Shown here: one piece after another, positions 42,700 to 50,827 of the stretch | Position numbering within the stretch: position 1 is the first letter of the stretch | Layout: every line of letters starts with the position of its first letter | Source of the DNA: Runella sp. CRIBMP | GTDB taxonomy: Bacteria > Bacteroidota > Bacteroidia > Cytophagales > Spirosomataceae | NCBI RefSeq assembly: GCF_009905605.1 | Contig: NZ_JAAAKZ010000003.1 | Span: 797,763-861,762, forward strand | Length of the DNA stretch: 64,000 bases | Direction of reading: 5' to 3' | Notes under the pieces: generated by a model | What the model was told of the DNA's origin: nothing | The model's database searches: none | What the model saw: only the letters and a program-made list of their open reading frames with translations | Position numbers and translations under genes: made by a program

Positions 42700-43608
42700 T
42701 TAATCAGTAATCATGGCCAGTTCTCCGATACCGCTTCCGGCCAAAAGCCGCACGGACCTGTCCACTTTTTCGTCTTTTTGAAGTTGTTCAAAGATGGGCA
42801 AACTTTCTTTTACGCGCATTCGCACCAGTGTTTCGATGAGCGTTGTTTGCTCGGTAGGTTCAGATGTTTGGGTAAGTTGATTGACCAATACTTTTTTGAC
42901 TTCGTCGGTTTGTTTAAATCGCTCCAGTGTTTCGATGGTGGAGAGGCGCACGTTCAAACTTTCATCTTCTCGCAGGGTTTTGATTAAGGCCTGAATAACG
43001 GCAGGCTTAGGGTTGTTGAGCGCCGCGGCATAATTGAGCCCCTTGAGTCGTTCCGAAGCCGATTGGTGTTTCAAAAGACTTAAAATCACCAATTCCTGCG
43101 TCATTTTCATCTCCCGTCTCAGCGTTGCAATTTGTTGGGAAATCGTTTCTTCTTTTGGCTTTTTCTTGGGTTGGTCGGTTAAATTGACCGCCTCTGTTAC
43201 GGTTTCGGGTAATGATTGTTGACGGTCAATGGATTTCGAAACGGGTGGCGTGGCGGTGATGGTCCGGTATTCAATTTGCGTAGGAGCAGTTTGACGGCCG
43301 AGCCAAAACGTAATCACTACACCTGCTACGGCAGCGGCATACTTCAGGTACGTGAGCCAAGGCTGAGGTTTGAGCGCTACAATCGTAGTTTCAAGCATTT
43401 TTTCACCTTGCAGCGAACGATAGAACACGGCATCCATTTCGTCGTCGGTTTCGGCTTCGGCGTTTTGGAGGTCCTGCCAAACGCGCCTCAACTCTTCTAC
43501 CTCTTTCCGCAAAACGAGGTCGGAAGTAAGTCGCTGCTCAAACACAATCCGTTCTGCCTCAGAAAGATGCCCCATCAGGTAGTCCGTTATGATTTGTTCG
43601 TTTAACAT
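42700..43608 (-). CDS. Probable anti-sigma factor with one membrane segment and HEAT-like repeats
   Basis: 302 aa. Residues 1-80 are an anti-sigma-like N-terminus (IITDYLMGHLSEAERIVFEQ) without the Cys/His zinc set. One membrane segment follows (YLKYAAAVAGVVITFWLG). A linker then leads to a periplasmic part of about 130 aa with three or four HEAT-like helical pairs (PAVIQALIKTLREDESLNVR, STIETLERFKQTDEVKKVL). It follows the ECF sigma gene by 69 bp on the same strand, so it is the likely partner. The HEAT-like part may sense the envelope signal. Confidence 0.78.
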   Translation of the reverse strand: MLNEQIITDYLMGHLSEAERIVFEQRLTSDLVLRKEVEELRRVWQDLQNAEAETDDEMDAVFYRSLQGEKMLETTIVALKPQPWLTYLKYAAAVAGVVITFWLGRQTAPTQIEYRTITATPPVSKSIDRQQSLPETVTEAVNLTDQPKKKPKEETISQQIATLRREMKMTQELVILSLLKHQSASERLKGLNYAAALNNPKPAVIQALIKTLREDESLNVRLSTIETLERFKQTDEVKKVLVNQLTQTSEPTEQTTLIETLVRMRVKESLPIFEQLQKDEKVDRSVRLLAGSGIGELAMITD

Positions 43609-43677
43609 CGTCTTTTTACGTTTGGTAATCGTTGAAGAAGTTTTGATAAATGGCCGATTTTATTTCTCTCTTCTTTG

Positions 43678-44196
43678 CTATTCACTGCTTACGTTAAAAT
43701 ATAAATCCCGTAATTTCTGCATGGCCCTAAACACCCGTACTTTCACATTGGCGACCGATAGACCCAGCGTTTGACCGATTTCTTCGTAACTCATATTCTG
43801 AAATCGGCTCAGCAGCAGCACTTCGCGGTATTGGTCGGGCAACTGGGCCAATGCGTTATGCAAATACTGGTGCTGTTCTTCCGTTTCGTCATACGACTCA
43901 CCCATGTCCGGAACATCGGCAAGGTCGGAGTACGTTGGGTTTTGTTTTAGGTAATCAAAAAAAACATTGCGGGCAATCTCCAACACCCACGTACGAAACG
44001 AGGCGCCTTCACGATACGTATGCCGATAGCGCAACATGCGCAGAAATACCTGTTGGGTCAAATCCCGGGCATTTTCACGGTCGCTTTGTCGGTAAAGGAA
44101 GAAGTTCAGCAACGACTTTTTGTAGCGTTCGTACAAGATGGCCGCCTTGTCTAAATCTCCTTGGCTTACGGCATACATGGCCTGTTCGTCGGTCAT
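43678..44196 (-). CDS. ECF-type RNA polymerase sigma factor
   Basis: 172 aa with the two sigma domains. Region 2 (residues ~20-90): DRENARDLTQQVFLRMLRYR and FRTWVLEIARNVFFDYLK. Region 4 (~110-165): ALAQLPDQYREVLLLSRFQN followed by MSYEEIGQTLGLSVANVKVR. There is no extra domain. It is the first gene of a run with the anti-sigma and DUF4097-like genes, a standard autoregulated design. The signal is probably an envelope event. Its own target promoter cannot be read here. Confidence 0.92.
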   Translation of the reverse strand: MTDEQAMYAVSQGDLDKAAILYERYKKSLLNFFLYRQSDRENARDLTQQVFLRMLRYRHTYREGASFRTWVLEIARNVFFDYLKQNPTYSDLADVPDMGESYDETEEQHQYLHNALAQLPDQYREVLLLSRFQNMSYEEIGQTLGLSVANVKVRVFRAMQKLRDLYFNVSSE

Positions 44197-44348
44197 GGGC
44201 TGTTTGGGTTTTCATAGAGAGATTACTTAACGAGAGGGGAAAGGTTACACTATGGGAATAGAAAAATATTGAACAGAAGAATATAAAATGTAAAAGTGTT
44301 GGTATACAGAGGTTTATAGGTGTATCTTTTTTGAAATATAAATAAAAA

Positions 44349-44381
44349 TACCCGTTCTCGAAAATAATACGAAAACGGGTA
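44349..44381 (-). terminator. Terminator of the argF' gene
   Basis: 12-bp stem with one mismatch (44349-44360 with 44370-44381), 9-nt loop. On the minus strand it is followed by tatttttattt. It is ~60 bp downstream of the stop at 44443. Confidence 0.65.
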
Positions 44382-44442
44382 ATCAATGGTATGTGAGTGA
44401 TTAAGCGCTAAATTTTTCGCTTATCTCTTTATTTTCTAACTT

Positions 44443-45393
44443 TTAACCCAATCCCTCCAAAATTCGCTTCAATACTGCTTGCGCTGACCATACACGGTTG
44501 CCGGCTTGTTCTATTACGATAGATTGTTCACTATCAAGGACTTCGTCGGTTACTTTCATGTTGCGTCTTACGGGCAAGCAGTGCATGAATTTGCCGTTAT
44601 TGGTCAATTCCATTTTCTGTTTTGTAATCATCCACGACGCGTCTCTTGTAAGCACTTGGCCGTAGTTTTGGTACGAAGACCAGTTTTTGGCGTAAATAAA
44701 ATCAGCGCCCGTAAAGGCTTCGTCCTGATTGTAAATCACTTTGGCGTTACCCACGTAGTTGGGAGACAATTCGTAGCCTTCGGGGTGCGTTACTACGAAT
44801 TCTACATCCCGGCGGTTCATCCATTCACAAAACGAATTGGCGACGGCCTGCGGCAATGCTTTAAAATGCGGGGCCCATGTCAAAACAACTTTAGGGCGGG
44901 TCGTGGTTTTGTACTCTTCGATGGTGATACAATCGGCCAACGATTGCAAAGGGTGCCGCGTGGCCGATTCCAAGTTGACTATGGGTACGCCCGCATATTT
45001 TTTGAACTGCGTCATGACCGTTTCGGCATAGTCTTTTTCGCGGTCTTGTAAGCCCGCGAATGCCCGCACGGCCAAAATATCGCAGTATTTTCCCATCACC
45101 GCCGCTGCTTCTTTGACGTGCTCGGCGTTGTTGCCGTCCATTACTACGCCTTCTTCCAACTCCAATCCCCAGCTGTCTTGGCCTACATTGAGCGCCATGG
45201 TGTTCATGCCCAAGTTTTGGGCCGCGCGCTGAGTGCTTAGGCGCGTCCGAAGACTTTGGTTGAAAAACAATAAACCGATGGTTTTGTGTTTACCCAAGTG
45301 TTCAAACGCAAAAGGAGATTGCTTGTGCCGAAGGCCTTCCTGCACAAGAGCATCAATGTCGGTGACATCGTGAACGGAAATGAAATGTTGCAT
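44443..45393 (-). CDS. argF': N-acylornithine (probably N-succinyl-L-ornithine) carbamoyltransferase
   Basis: 316 aa from the ATG at 45393 (MQHFISVHDVTDIDALVQEG); the frame up to 45444 is rejected. It carbamoylates an N-acylornithine, the step that replaces ornithine carbamoyltransferase in Bacteroidota. Family features: FFNQSLRTRLSTQRAAQNLG, ESATRHPLQSLADCITIEEY, TWAPHFKALPQAVANSF, FIYAKNWSSYQNYGQ, and HCLPVRRNMKVTDEVLDS. The residue at the specificity site is Ala90 (MDGNNAEH). The Bacteroides fragilis succinylornithine enzyme has Pro90, and the Xanthomonas acetylornithine enzyme has Glu92, so the succinyl substrate is more likely. A dyad at 45437-45462 is a candidate operator. Confidence 0.92.
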   Translation of the reverse strand: MQHFISVHDVTDIDALVQEGLRHKQSPFAFEHLGKHKTIGLLFFNQSLRTRLSTQRAAQNLGMNTMALNVGQDSWGLELEEGVVMDGNNAEHVKEAAAVMGKYCDILAVRAFAGLQDREKDYAETVMTQFKKYAGVPIVNLESATRHPLQSLADCITIEEYKTTTRPKVVLTWAPHFKALPQAVANSFCEWMNRRDVEFVVTHPEGYELSPNYVGNAKVIYNQDEAFTGADFIYAKNWSSYQNYGQVLTRDASWMITKQKMELTNNGKFMHCLPVRRNMKVTDEVLDSEQSIVIEQAGNRVWSAQAVLKRILEGLG

Positions 45394-45436
45394 CGTTAAA
45401 AAATGAAGGTGGATTGCCTCAACGGCAGTAGTATGC

Positions 45437-45462
45437 TGAAACAAAATTGCAAAATTGTTTCA
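45437..45462. promoter_or_regulatory. 26-bp dyad upstream of argF'
   Basis: TGAAACAA-aattgcaaaa-TTGTTTCA has 8-bp perfect arms. It is centred ~56 bp before the argF' start, where an arginine-responsive repressor could act. It has the TGAAnnn...TTCA outer form of an ArgR box but is longer than the E. coli type. Confidence 0.4.
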
Positions 45463-45491
45463 ATACCGACCTATTTTAATACAATACCTAC

Positions 45492-45540
45492 CAAAAGAGG
45501 GGAATTAAAAGTTAATATAACTTTTAATTCCCCTCTTTTG
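45492..45540. terminator. 23-bp perfect hairpin after glutathione peroxidase
   Basis: Arms 45492-45514 and 45518-45540 pair fully around ATA. The arms hold gaggggaattaaaag and its complement. It lies between the argF' promoter region and the gpx end. Being flanked by A and T runs, it can act in both directions. Confidence 0.75.
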
Positions 45541-45562
45541 CAGAAATATGACATTGATATTT

Positions 45563-45624
45563 GTAGGGGCGGGGCTTGGCTCCGCCCAATTTTAGAGAAG
45601 GCATAAGGCAAGCCCCGCCCTTAC
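45563..45624. repeat. GC-rich GTAGGGGCGGGG palindrome
   Basis: Arms 45563-45580 and 45607-45624 match in 16 of 18 positions; the spacer is 26 bp. The ends are GTAG and TTAC/CTAC. It stands out from the ~44% GC surroundings. It is adjacent to the gpx stop codon (45626) and to the 23-bp hairpin. Confidence 0.6.
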
Positions 45625-45625
45625 A

Positions 45626-46207
45626 TTAAATCCCTACGGCTTTTTTGAATTCGTCGTCGGTTGGTTTGATTTTAGAAGCAAAGAAGTGAGTCAATTTTCC
45701 ATTTTCGTCTACTACATACTTGCAAAAATTCCACGACGGGGCTTTGTCGTTCCAGCCATTAAGCGATTTGGTCGACAACCAGCGGTACAATGGATGTTGG
45801 TTTTCGCCAGTTACGTCAATTTTAGAGAACATTTGGAACGTAACACCGTAGTTTTTTTGACAAAAAGTGGCAATTTCTGAATTAGTGCCAGATTCTTGCG
45901 ACCCGAAATTGTTGGCAGGAAAGCCCAGAACCACGATTTTGTCGCCGTATTGCTCATGGAATTTTTGCCAATCTGCATACTGAGGAGTGTATCCGCAGGC
46001 AGAGGCTACGTTGAGCAACACGATTTTTTTGCCTTTGTATTTGCTCAGTGAGATGTCTTCGTTGCCCATCAGGGCTTTCATTTTGTAATCGTACACAGAG
46101 GCAGTCGGTTTAATGTTTTCGGTGTTGGATTTGATTTCTTTTTTATCGGCAAAAAGGCCCGTAATGATTGATAAAAGCATAACAAAAAGTAATTTAATGG
46201 TTGCCAT
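45626..46207 (-). CDS. Glutathione peroxidase family protein
   Basis: 193 aa with an N-terminal hydrophobic segment (IKLLFVMLLSIITGLFA), so it is probably exported or membrane-tethered. The peroxidatic Cys71 is in NVASACGYTPQY. GFPANNFGSQESG holds the Gln, and the Trp is in the later APSWNFCKYVV. The enzyme reduces peroxides in the envelope, probably with thioredoxin-like donors as for most bacterial members. There are no neighbours of related function. It is followed by two strong hairpins. Confidence 0.92.
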   Translation of the reverse strand: MATIKLLFVMLLSIITGLFADKKEIKSNTENIKPTASVYDYKMKALMGNEDISLSKYKGKKIVLLNVASACGYTPQYADWQKFHEQYGDKIVVLGFPANNFGSQESGTNSEIATFCQKNYGVTFQMFSKIDVTGENQHPLYRWLSTKSLNGWNDKAPSWNFCKYVVDENGKLTHFFASKIKPTDDEFKKAVGI

Positions 46208-46297
46208 CGGTTACATGGTTTTGGGTGAGTATTACCGCTTTATAACCAACCGTTAAGGAAGATTGTTCAGATAATGAAGGGATATATTCTGTAAAAA

Positions 46298-47200
46298 TCA
46301 AAATGCCCCCAATATCTCTTGGTAAGAAATCAAAAAGATAGCCGCCACTGCCAGAACCAAACCCCATTTATTGAGTGGCTGCAGGGTTTCTTTAAATAAA
46401 ATCCACGCCAAAAAGGCCGACATCAGCATACTTAGTACATTATAAATGGGAAAAACAAAGGCCGCGCTATTGCCAAAATCACTCAAAGCTCCCAAAAGAA
46501 AATAGAAAGACAAAAAGTTGGGAACCCCCAGAATTAATCCTCCGACAATGCTTCGTAGGCTTACTTTTTCGTTGGCTGTTAGTACCTTAAAAATTAAAAA
46601 AATGGTGCCTACCAAAATCGCTCCCGTGCAAGCCAGCGCGGTGAAAAGGGCCGATTGCTCAGGACGATAAAAAGTGGCGCTGACATAGTTGATGAGCGTG
46701 TTGTTGGTGCCGCTTCCCAAAAACAATAACACTGGCAGAAACAACACCCAACCCGTTTTGGTTGAATGATTGCTGCCTTCTTTTTTGATGGTGCTAAAAG
46801 CCAATGCCAACAGGGCTACCAACAAGCCCAGGTAATTCAGAAAAGTAAAGTCTTTGTTGTTGTTTTTAAAGACAAACAGTCCAAACAAAACGGGAATGAC
46901 GAGCGACATATTACCAGCCAATGACGCGGCGGTTACCCCCACTTTGGTAGTAGTAAAACCAATAAGCACAAATACGATGACGAACATTGTGCCGAGTGCC
47001 AGCGTTAACAAAGTAGGGGTCGAGGTCCAATCTGCACTGAAATAATGGCTTCGATTGGGCATCAACGCGAGCCCCATTGCTACGCAGGTGTAATAATTGA
47101 AAATGACCGCGTGGAGAGGATTGACGCGGTATTTTGTAAATGACCGCATAATCAAGTACAGAGAAACCGTAAAAACAACAGCAAGAATAAAGTTAATCAT
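46298..47200 (-). CDS. EamA/DMT-type transporter
   Basis: 300 aa with ten membrane segments, in two halves of five as in the drug/metabolite transporter superfamily. The second half begins near residue 150 (TGWVLFLPVLLFLGSGTNN). Features: VGVTAASLAGNMSLVIPVLF and FVFPIYNVLSMLMSAFLAWI, typical of EamA repeats. It could export amino acids or metabolites; the substrate cannot be read. It is divergent from the M16-type gene across ~125 bp. Confidence 0.85.
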   Translation of the reverse strand: MINFILAVVFTVSLYLIMRSFTKYRVNPLHAVIFNYYTCVAMGLALMPNRSHYFSADWTSTPTLLTLALGTMFVIVFVLIGFTTTKVGVTAASLAGNMSLVIPVLFGLFVFKNNNKDFTFLNYLGLLVALLALAFSTIKKEGSNHSTKTGWVLFLPVLLFLGSGTNNTLINYVSATFYRPEQSALFTALACTGAILVGTIFLIFKVLTANEKVSLRSIVGGLILGVPNFLSFYFLLGALSDFGNSAAFVFPIYNVLSMLMSAFLAWILFKETLQPLNKWGLVLAVAAIFLISYQEILGAF

Positions 47201-47325
47201 CGGAAGTAAAGTGAATAGTTGAGGGCGAGCGAGTTGGTATTAAAGGTGCGATTTTAACGAAAACGTTCATCGAAACAAAAACAGTCCGTAATATTGCACT
47301 CTCAAAATCTGAACACCAAAGCAGT

Positions 47326-48597
47326 ATGCAATTAGATAGAACCCTGGCACCTGATTTTCGTACCATTGAAACGGTACAGTTTCCTACTCCCCAATCGGTG
47401 GTGCTAGACAATGGCCAACCGCTTTACGTCATCAATGTCGGCGAACAACCCGTGGTTCGTTTGGAGGTGTTGTTTGAAGCAGGAACATGGCATGAACAAG
47501 TCGAAGGAGCATCGTTTTTTGCGGTAAAGATGCTTTCTGAAGGAACCAAAAACCACACTTCGGCCCAAATAAGTGGACATTTTGACCAAATCGGTGCGTT
47601 TTTGGAATTGAGTCACACCCCCGACCGCGCCAATGTGATGGTGTACGGTTTGACCAAGCACTTAGAAACGATATTAGAAATGGTGTCGGAGATGTTGCAC
47701 GAGGCGACGTTTCCCGAAAAAGAATTTAATGATATACGCAATATCACGCTCCAAAATCTGCGGGTTAACCTTGAAAAAAGCGCTTATGTAGCGACCAATA
47801 CCTTCAAGGAGCGGCTTTTTGGTTCGGCGCACCCATACGGGAGAGTGCAGAAAGAAGAGCGAATCACGGCACTATTGACTTCTGATTTGGAAAATTTTTA
47901 TCATCAACGCATCAAAGCCCGGCCGTTTCGCGTATTCTTATCTGGGCAGGTCGGCGAGGTAGAAATTGCGCTTGTGAATAAATTTTTAGGACAACATTCT
48001 GTTTCAGAGCCCCTTCTGCCGAATATAACGCCAGAGATTGCTCCTCAAACGGAGCCGTACTGGTTAGAAAAAGAGGATGCAGTTCAGTCATCGGTGCGGG
48101 TAGGACGTAGACTTTTTAAGCGTCAGCATCCTGATTTTTATCGGATGGTTGTGGCCAATGAGGTGTTTGGCGGCTATTTTGGTTCGCGGTTAATGAAGAA
48201 TATCCGGGAAGAAAAAGGCTTTACGTACGGAATCTCGGCGAGTGTTGTGCCGATGCGTCAGGAGGGATATTGGGTAATCGGGACCGACGTGAAGAAAGAA
48301 TTTGCGCAGGCCACTTTGGATGAAATTCAAAAAGAGATTGGTATCATGCAAAATGCGCTTGTCCCTGCCGAGGAACTTGAAGTGGTTAAAAATTACTTGG
48401 CAGGCGAGTTTGCAGGCTCGTTAAATACTCCTTTTGAAATCGCTGACCGCGTGCGGCTTATGGTATTGGAAGGCTTGGATGTCGATTTTTATTCCAACTA
48501 TATCCAACGTTTACGCGTCGTAACGGCAGAGGAAATCCAATCAATGGCGCAGCAATACTGGAAATGGGAAGAGTTGCAACGTGTTATTGTTGGGTAG
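47326..48597 (+). CDS. M16-family protein without the zinc motif (non-catalytic type)
   Basis: 423 aa. The fold is M16 (LEVLFEAGTWHEQVEGASFF; later GGYFGSRLMKNIREEKGFTY). The HxxEH motif is replaced: at its position Phe64, Val67 and Lys68 stand (SFFAVKMLSEGT). Such proteins are non-catalytic partners of an active M16 subunit. No active M16 gene is in the window, so the partner is elsewhere, or this protein acts alone in another role. It has no signal peptide. It is followed 57 bp later by an FKBP lipoprotein on the same strand. Confidence 0.85.
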   Translation: MQLDRTLAPDFRTIETVQFPTPQSVVLDNGQPLYVINVGEQPVVRLEVLFEAGTWHEQVEGASFFAVKMLSEGTKNHTSAQISGHFDQIGAFLELSHTPDRANVMVYGLTKHLETILEMVSEMLHEATFPEKEFNDIRNITLQNLRVNLEKSAYVATNTFKERLFGSAHPYGRVQKEERITALLTSDLENFYHQRIKARPFRVFLSGQVGEVEIALVNKFLGQHSVSEPLLPNITPEIAPQTEPYWLEKEDAVQSSVRVGRRLFKRQHPDFYRMVVANEVFGGYFGSRLMKNIREEKGFTYGISASVVPMRQEGYWVIGTDVKKEFAQATLDEIQKEIGIMQNALVPAEELEVVKNYLAGEFAGSLNTPFEIADRVRLMVLEGLDVDFYSNYIQRLRVVTAEEIQSMAQQYWKWEELQRVIVG

Positions 48598-48633
48598 TTT
48601 TTCTCAAAAATTAAACTGAATAACTAATAAATC

Positions 48634-48645
48634 GTGCAAAAGCAC
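48634..48645 (+). promoter_or_regulatory. Small GTGC-aaaa-GCAC hairpin before the FKBP start codon
   Basis: A 4-bp stem with a 4-nt loop, ending 9 nt before the ATG at 48655. It repeats the element at 20595-20606, which precedes a paralogous gene. It is too short for terminator action. Confidence 0.3.
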
Positions 48646-48654
48646 TTCAAACAA

Positions 48655-49506
48655 ATGAAGCAATTAGTAGTGGCGGTTTTGGCCGCATTGAGTATGGTAT
48701 CCTGCCAGAAAATTTTGGAAAATGAGGCTGAAAAAAATTATGAATTGAACGAAAAAGAGATTCAAAGCTATATCAGCGCCAATAATCTTACGATGGAAAA
48801 AAGTGCTACGGGGCTTTATTATAAGTTTACGGCTACTAATCCTACGGGGCTGAAACCCAACGTCGGTGATCAGGTTTCGATTCACTATACCTTGTTTAAG
48901 TTGAATGGAGTTGGTGCCAAAATTGATAGCACCGAGCGCCTCAAAGACAAGCCTTTTACGTATGTTTACGGCGTCAATTCGCTCATTCCGGGTATGGACG
49001 AGGCCCTCTCCCTCATGCGCACCGGCGACCGGGCATTGTTGCTTATGAATCACTTTTTGGCTTTTGGAGCACAGTCTGACGATATTCTACCTGCTTATTC
49101 AGCACTAGGCGCAGATGTAGAACTGGTAAAAGTACGCAACGAAAATCAGCAGATTGAAGACTACATAAAAGAGAAAAAACTGACCGTGACGGAATTGACT
49201 TCTACGGGGTTACGTTTTATTCAGACCACCACCACCACCGACGCCAAAATAGCTCAGGGCGATGTAGTTCGGGTAAAATATACGGGTAAGTTGTTGAATG
49301 ACAAGCAATTTGATTCGGGCGAAATCCAGGTTCGCCTTGGCAGTGGCGGTGTGATAAAAGGTTTTGAGGAAGGAATCAGTAAGTTGCGTTATAACGAAAA
49401 AGCGACTTTAATTTTCCCTTCTTCACTCGGTTACGGCGTGCAGGGTTCTGGCAATGTTATTATGCCTTACTCACCGTTATTGTTTGAAATAGAAGTGTTG
49501 AAGTAA
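48655..49506 (+). CDS. FKBP-type peptidyl-prolyl isomerase, lipoprotein
   Basis: 283 aa from the ATG at 48655. A GTG at 48634 is also in frame but lies in a small hairpin. The lipobox is MVSC (Cys17). It has an N-terminal divergent FKBP-like domain (TGLYYKFTATNPTGLKPNVG) and a second domain with VRVKYTGKLLNDKQFDSGE, GGVIKGFEEGISKLRYNEK and IFPSSLGYGVQGSGNVIMP. It is the third FKBP lipoprotein in the window and closest in layout to the one at 21613. It is envelope-located and presumed to help fold exported proteins. Confidence 0.9.
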   Translation: MKQLVVAVLAALSMVSCQKILENEAEKNYELNEKEIQSYISANNLTMEKSATGLYYKFTATNPTGLKPNVGDQVSIHYTLFKLNGVGAKIDSTERLKDKPFTYVYGVNSLIPGMDEALSLMRTGDRALLLMNHFLAFGAQSDDILPAYSALGADVELVKVRNENQQIEDYIKEKKLTVTELTSTGLRFIQTTTTTDAKIAQGDVVRVKYTGKLLNDKQFDSGEIQVRLGSGGVIKGFEEGISKLRYNEKATLIFPSSLGYGVQGSGNVIMPYSPLLFEIEVLK

Positions 49507-49533
49507 GACCGCACCTGATTTTTAATGGTATGT

Positions 49534-49561
49534 GTAGAGCCGCAATTCATTGCGGCTCTAC
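49534..49561. terminator. GTAGAGCCGCAA palindrome, terminator
   Basis: 12-bp perfect stem (49534-49545 with 49550-49561), loop ttca, then gttttt on the plus strand. It lies between the FKBP gene and the convergent lhgO. A relative of the hairpins at 26180 and 41497. Confidence 0.8.
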
Positions 49562-49565
49562 GTTT

Positions 49566-50771
49566 TTAAAACCTTTTCAGGGCCAATTCGGCTACGGTTA
49601 GACCGATAGAAAGCGAGGAAGTAGCCGCTGGCGACGGGGCGTTGCAGATGTTGATGGCATTGGGCCGCTCAATAATGCTAAAGTCATCCAACAGGCCTCC
49701 GTTGCGGTCGCAGGCCTGAGCGCGGACACCCGCGCCACCGGGAATGAGGTCAGATTCCTGAATCTCCGGGATAAGCTCTTGCAGGGCTTTGGTAAACGCA
49801 GCTTTTGAAAACGAACGATACATTTCACCGAGTCCTGTTTGCCAGTATTTGGCGGCTACTTTCTGGAATCCAGGCCAAGTCAGGGTTTTCCACAATTCGC
49901 GGGCGTGAATGTCCAGTTTTTTATATCCTTCGCGTCGGAAAGCCAACACGGCATTGGGGCCTGCCTCTACGCCGCCGCCAATCATGCGCGTAAAATGCAC
50001 CCCCAAAAAAGGAAAATTTGGGTCGGGAACGGGGTAAATCAGGTTTTTAACCAAGTATTGTTTTTCGGGTTTGATTTCGAAATATTCACCTCTAAACGGA
50101 ATAATGCGTAAATCAATCGGCGTTTGTTGCGTAAATTGAGCCACCTTATCGGAATAAAGCCCAGCGCAGTTGATGACCAATTTGGTTTCGTAAAAATTTT
50201 GGGCCGTAATCACCATCGAGAGGTGGTCGGTTTGGCGAATCTCAACCACGCGTTGGCCAAAGTTGATTTGCCCGCCTAATTTTTGGAAGTTTTCGGCGTA
50301 TTTTTCACAGACTACTTTATAGTTGATAATGCCCGTCTGCGGCACAAAAAAACCTTTAATTCCTTTTACGTGCGGCTCATATTCGCGCAAACCCGCTGCA
50401 TCTAGCATTTTAAAGCCCGTCAGGCCGTTTTGGGCGCCGCGCTCGTACAGCCCCTCCAAAATAGGCACTTGTTCGGGGCGAGTCGCGACCACGATTTTGC
50501 CACAAAGGTCATAAGGAATCCCTTCTTTTTCGGCAAAATCCACCAGCATCTTATAGCCTTTGATGCAGTTGGTGGCTTTTAGGCTACCGGGCTTATAATA
50601 GAGGCCTGAGTGAATCACCCCGCTATTGTGTCCTGTTTGGTGAACGGCCACTTCGTGTTCTTTTTCAATGACCAGAACCTTTAAGTGCGGACTCTGTTCC
50701 TTTATTTTTAAGGCGGTGGCAAGACCCACAATTCCTCCCCCTATGACGGTGATGTCGTATATTTTGTTCAA
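49566..50771 (-). CDS. lhgO: L-2-hydroxyglutarate dehydrogenase/oxidase
   Basis: 401 aa from the TTG at 50771 (MNKIYDITVIGGGIVGLATA). The frame reaches back to a TTG at 50798, but that codon lies inside the promoter element at 50796-50803, and there is no ATG. FAD-binding IGGGIVGLATALKI begins the protein; next come HQTGHNSGVIHSGLYYKPGS, RGAQNGLTGFKMLD and RIIPFRGEYFEIKP. The enzyme oxidises L-2-hydroxyglutarate to 2-oxoglutarate, a metabolite-repair step, passing electrons to the quinone pool or oxygen. Family match is strong. Confidence 0.9.
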   Translation of the reverse strand: MNKIYDITVIGGGIVGLATALKIKEQSPHLKVLVIEKEHEVAVHQTGHNSGVIHSGLYYKPGSLKATNCIKGYKMLVDFAEKEGIPYDLCGKIVVATRPEQVPILEGLYERGAQNGLTGFKMLDAAGLREYEPHVKGIKGFFVPQTGIINYKVVCEKYAENFQKLGGQINFGQRVVEIRQTDHLSMVITAQNFYETKLVINCAGLYSDKVAQFTQQTPIDLRIIPFRGEYFEIKPEKQYLVKNLIYPVPDPNFPFLGVHFTRMIGGGVEAGPNAVLAFRREGYKKLDIHARELWKTLTWPGFQKVAAKYWQTGLGEMYRSFSKAAFTKALQELIPEIQESDLIPGGAGVRAQACDRNGGLLDDFSIIERPNAINICNAPSPAATSSLSIGLTVAELALKRF

Positions 50772-50795
50772 GGTCGTTTTGCGTTTTATATGGTG

Positions 50796-50803
50796 CAAAG
50801 TTA
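50796..50803 (-). promoter_or_regulatory. TAnnTTTG element of lhgO
   Basis: On the minus strand it reads TAACTTTG, an exact match. It ends 25 bp before the proposed TTG start at 50771 and so supports that start. It faces the element at 50816-50823. Confidence 0.45.
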
Positions 50804-50815
50804 GGGTAAACTCCT

Positions 50816-50823
50816 TAATTTTG
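50816..50823 (+). promoter_or_regulatory. TAnnTTTG element of the hexapeptide acyltransferase gene
   Basis: TAATTTTG, an exact match, ends only 5 bp before the ATG at 50828. The mRNA would be leaderless or nearly so. Confidence 0.45.
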
Positions 50824-50827
50824 ACAC

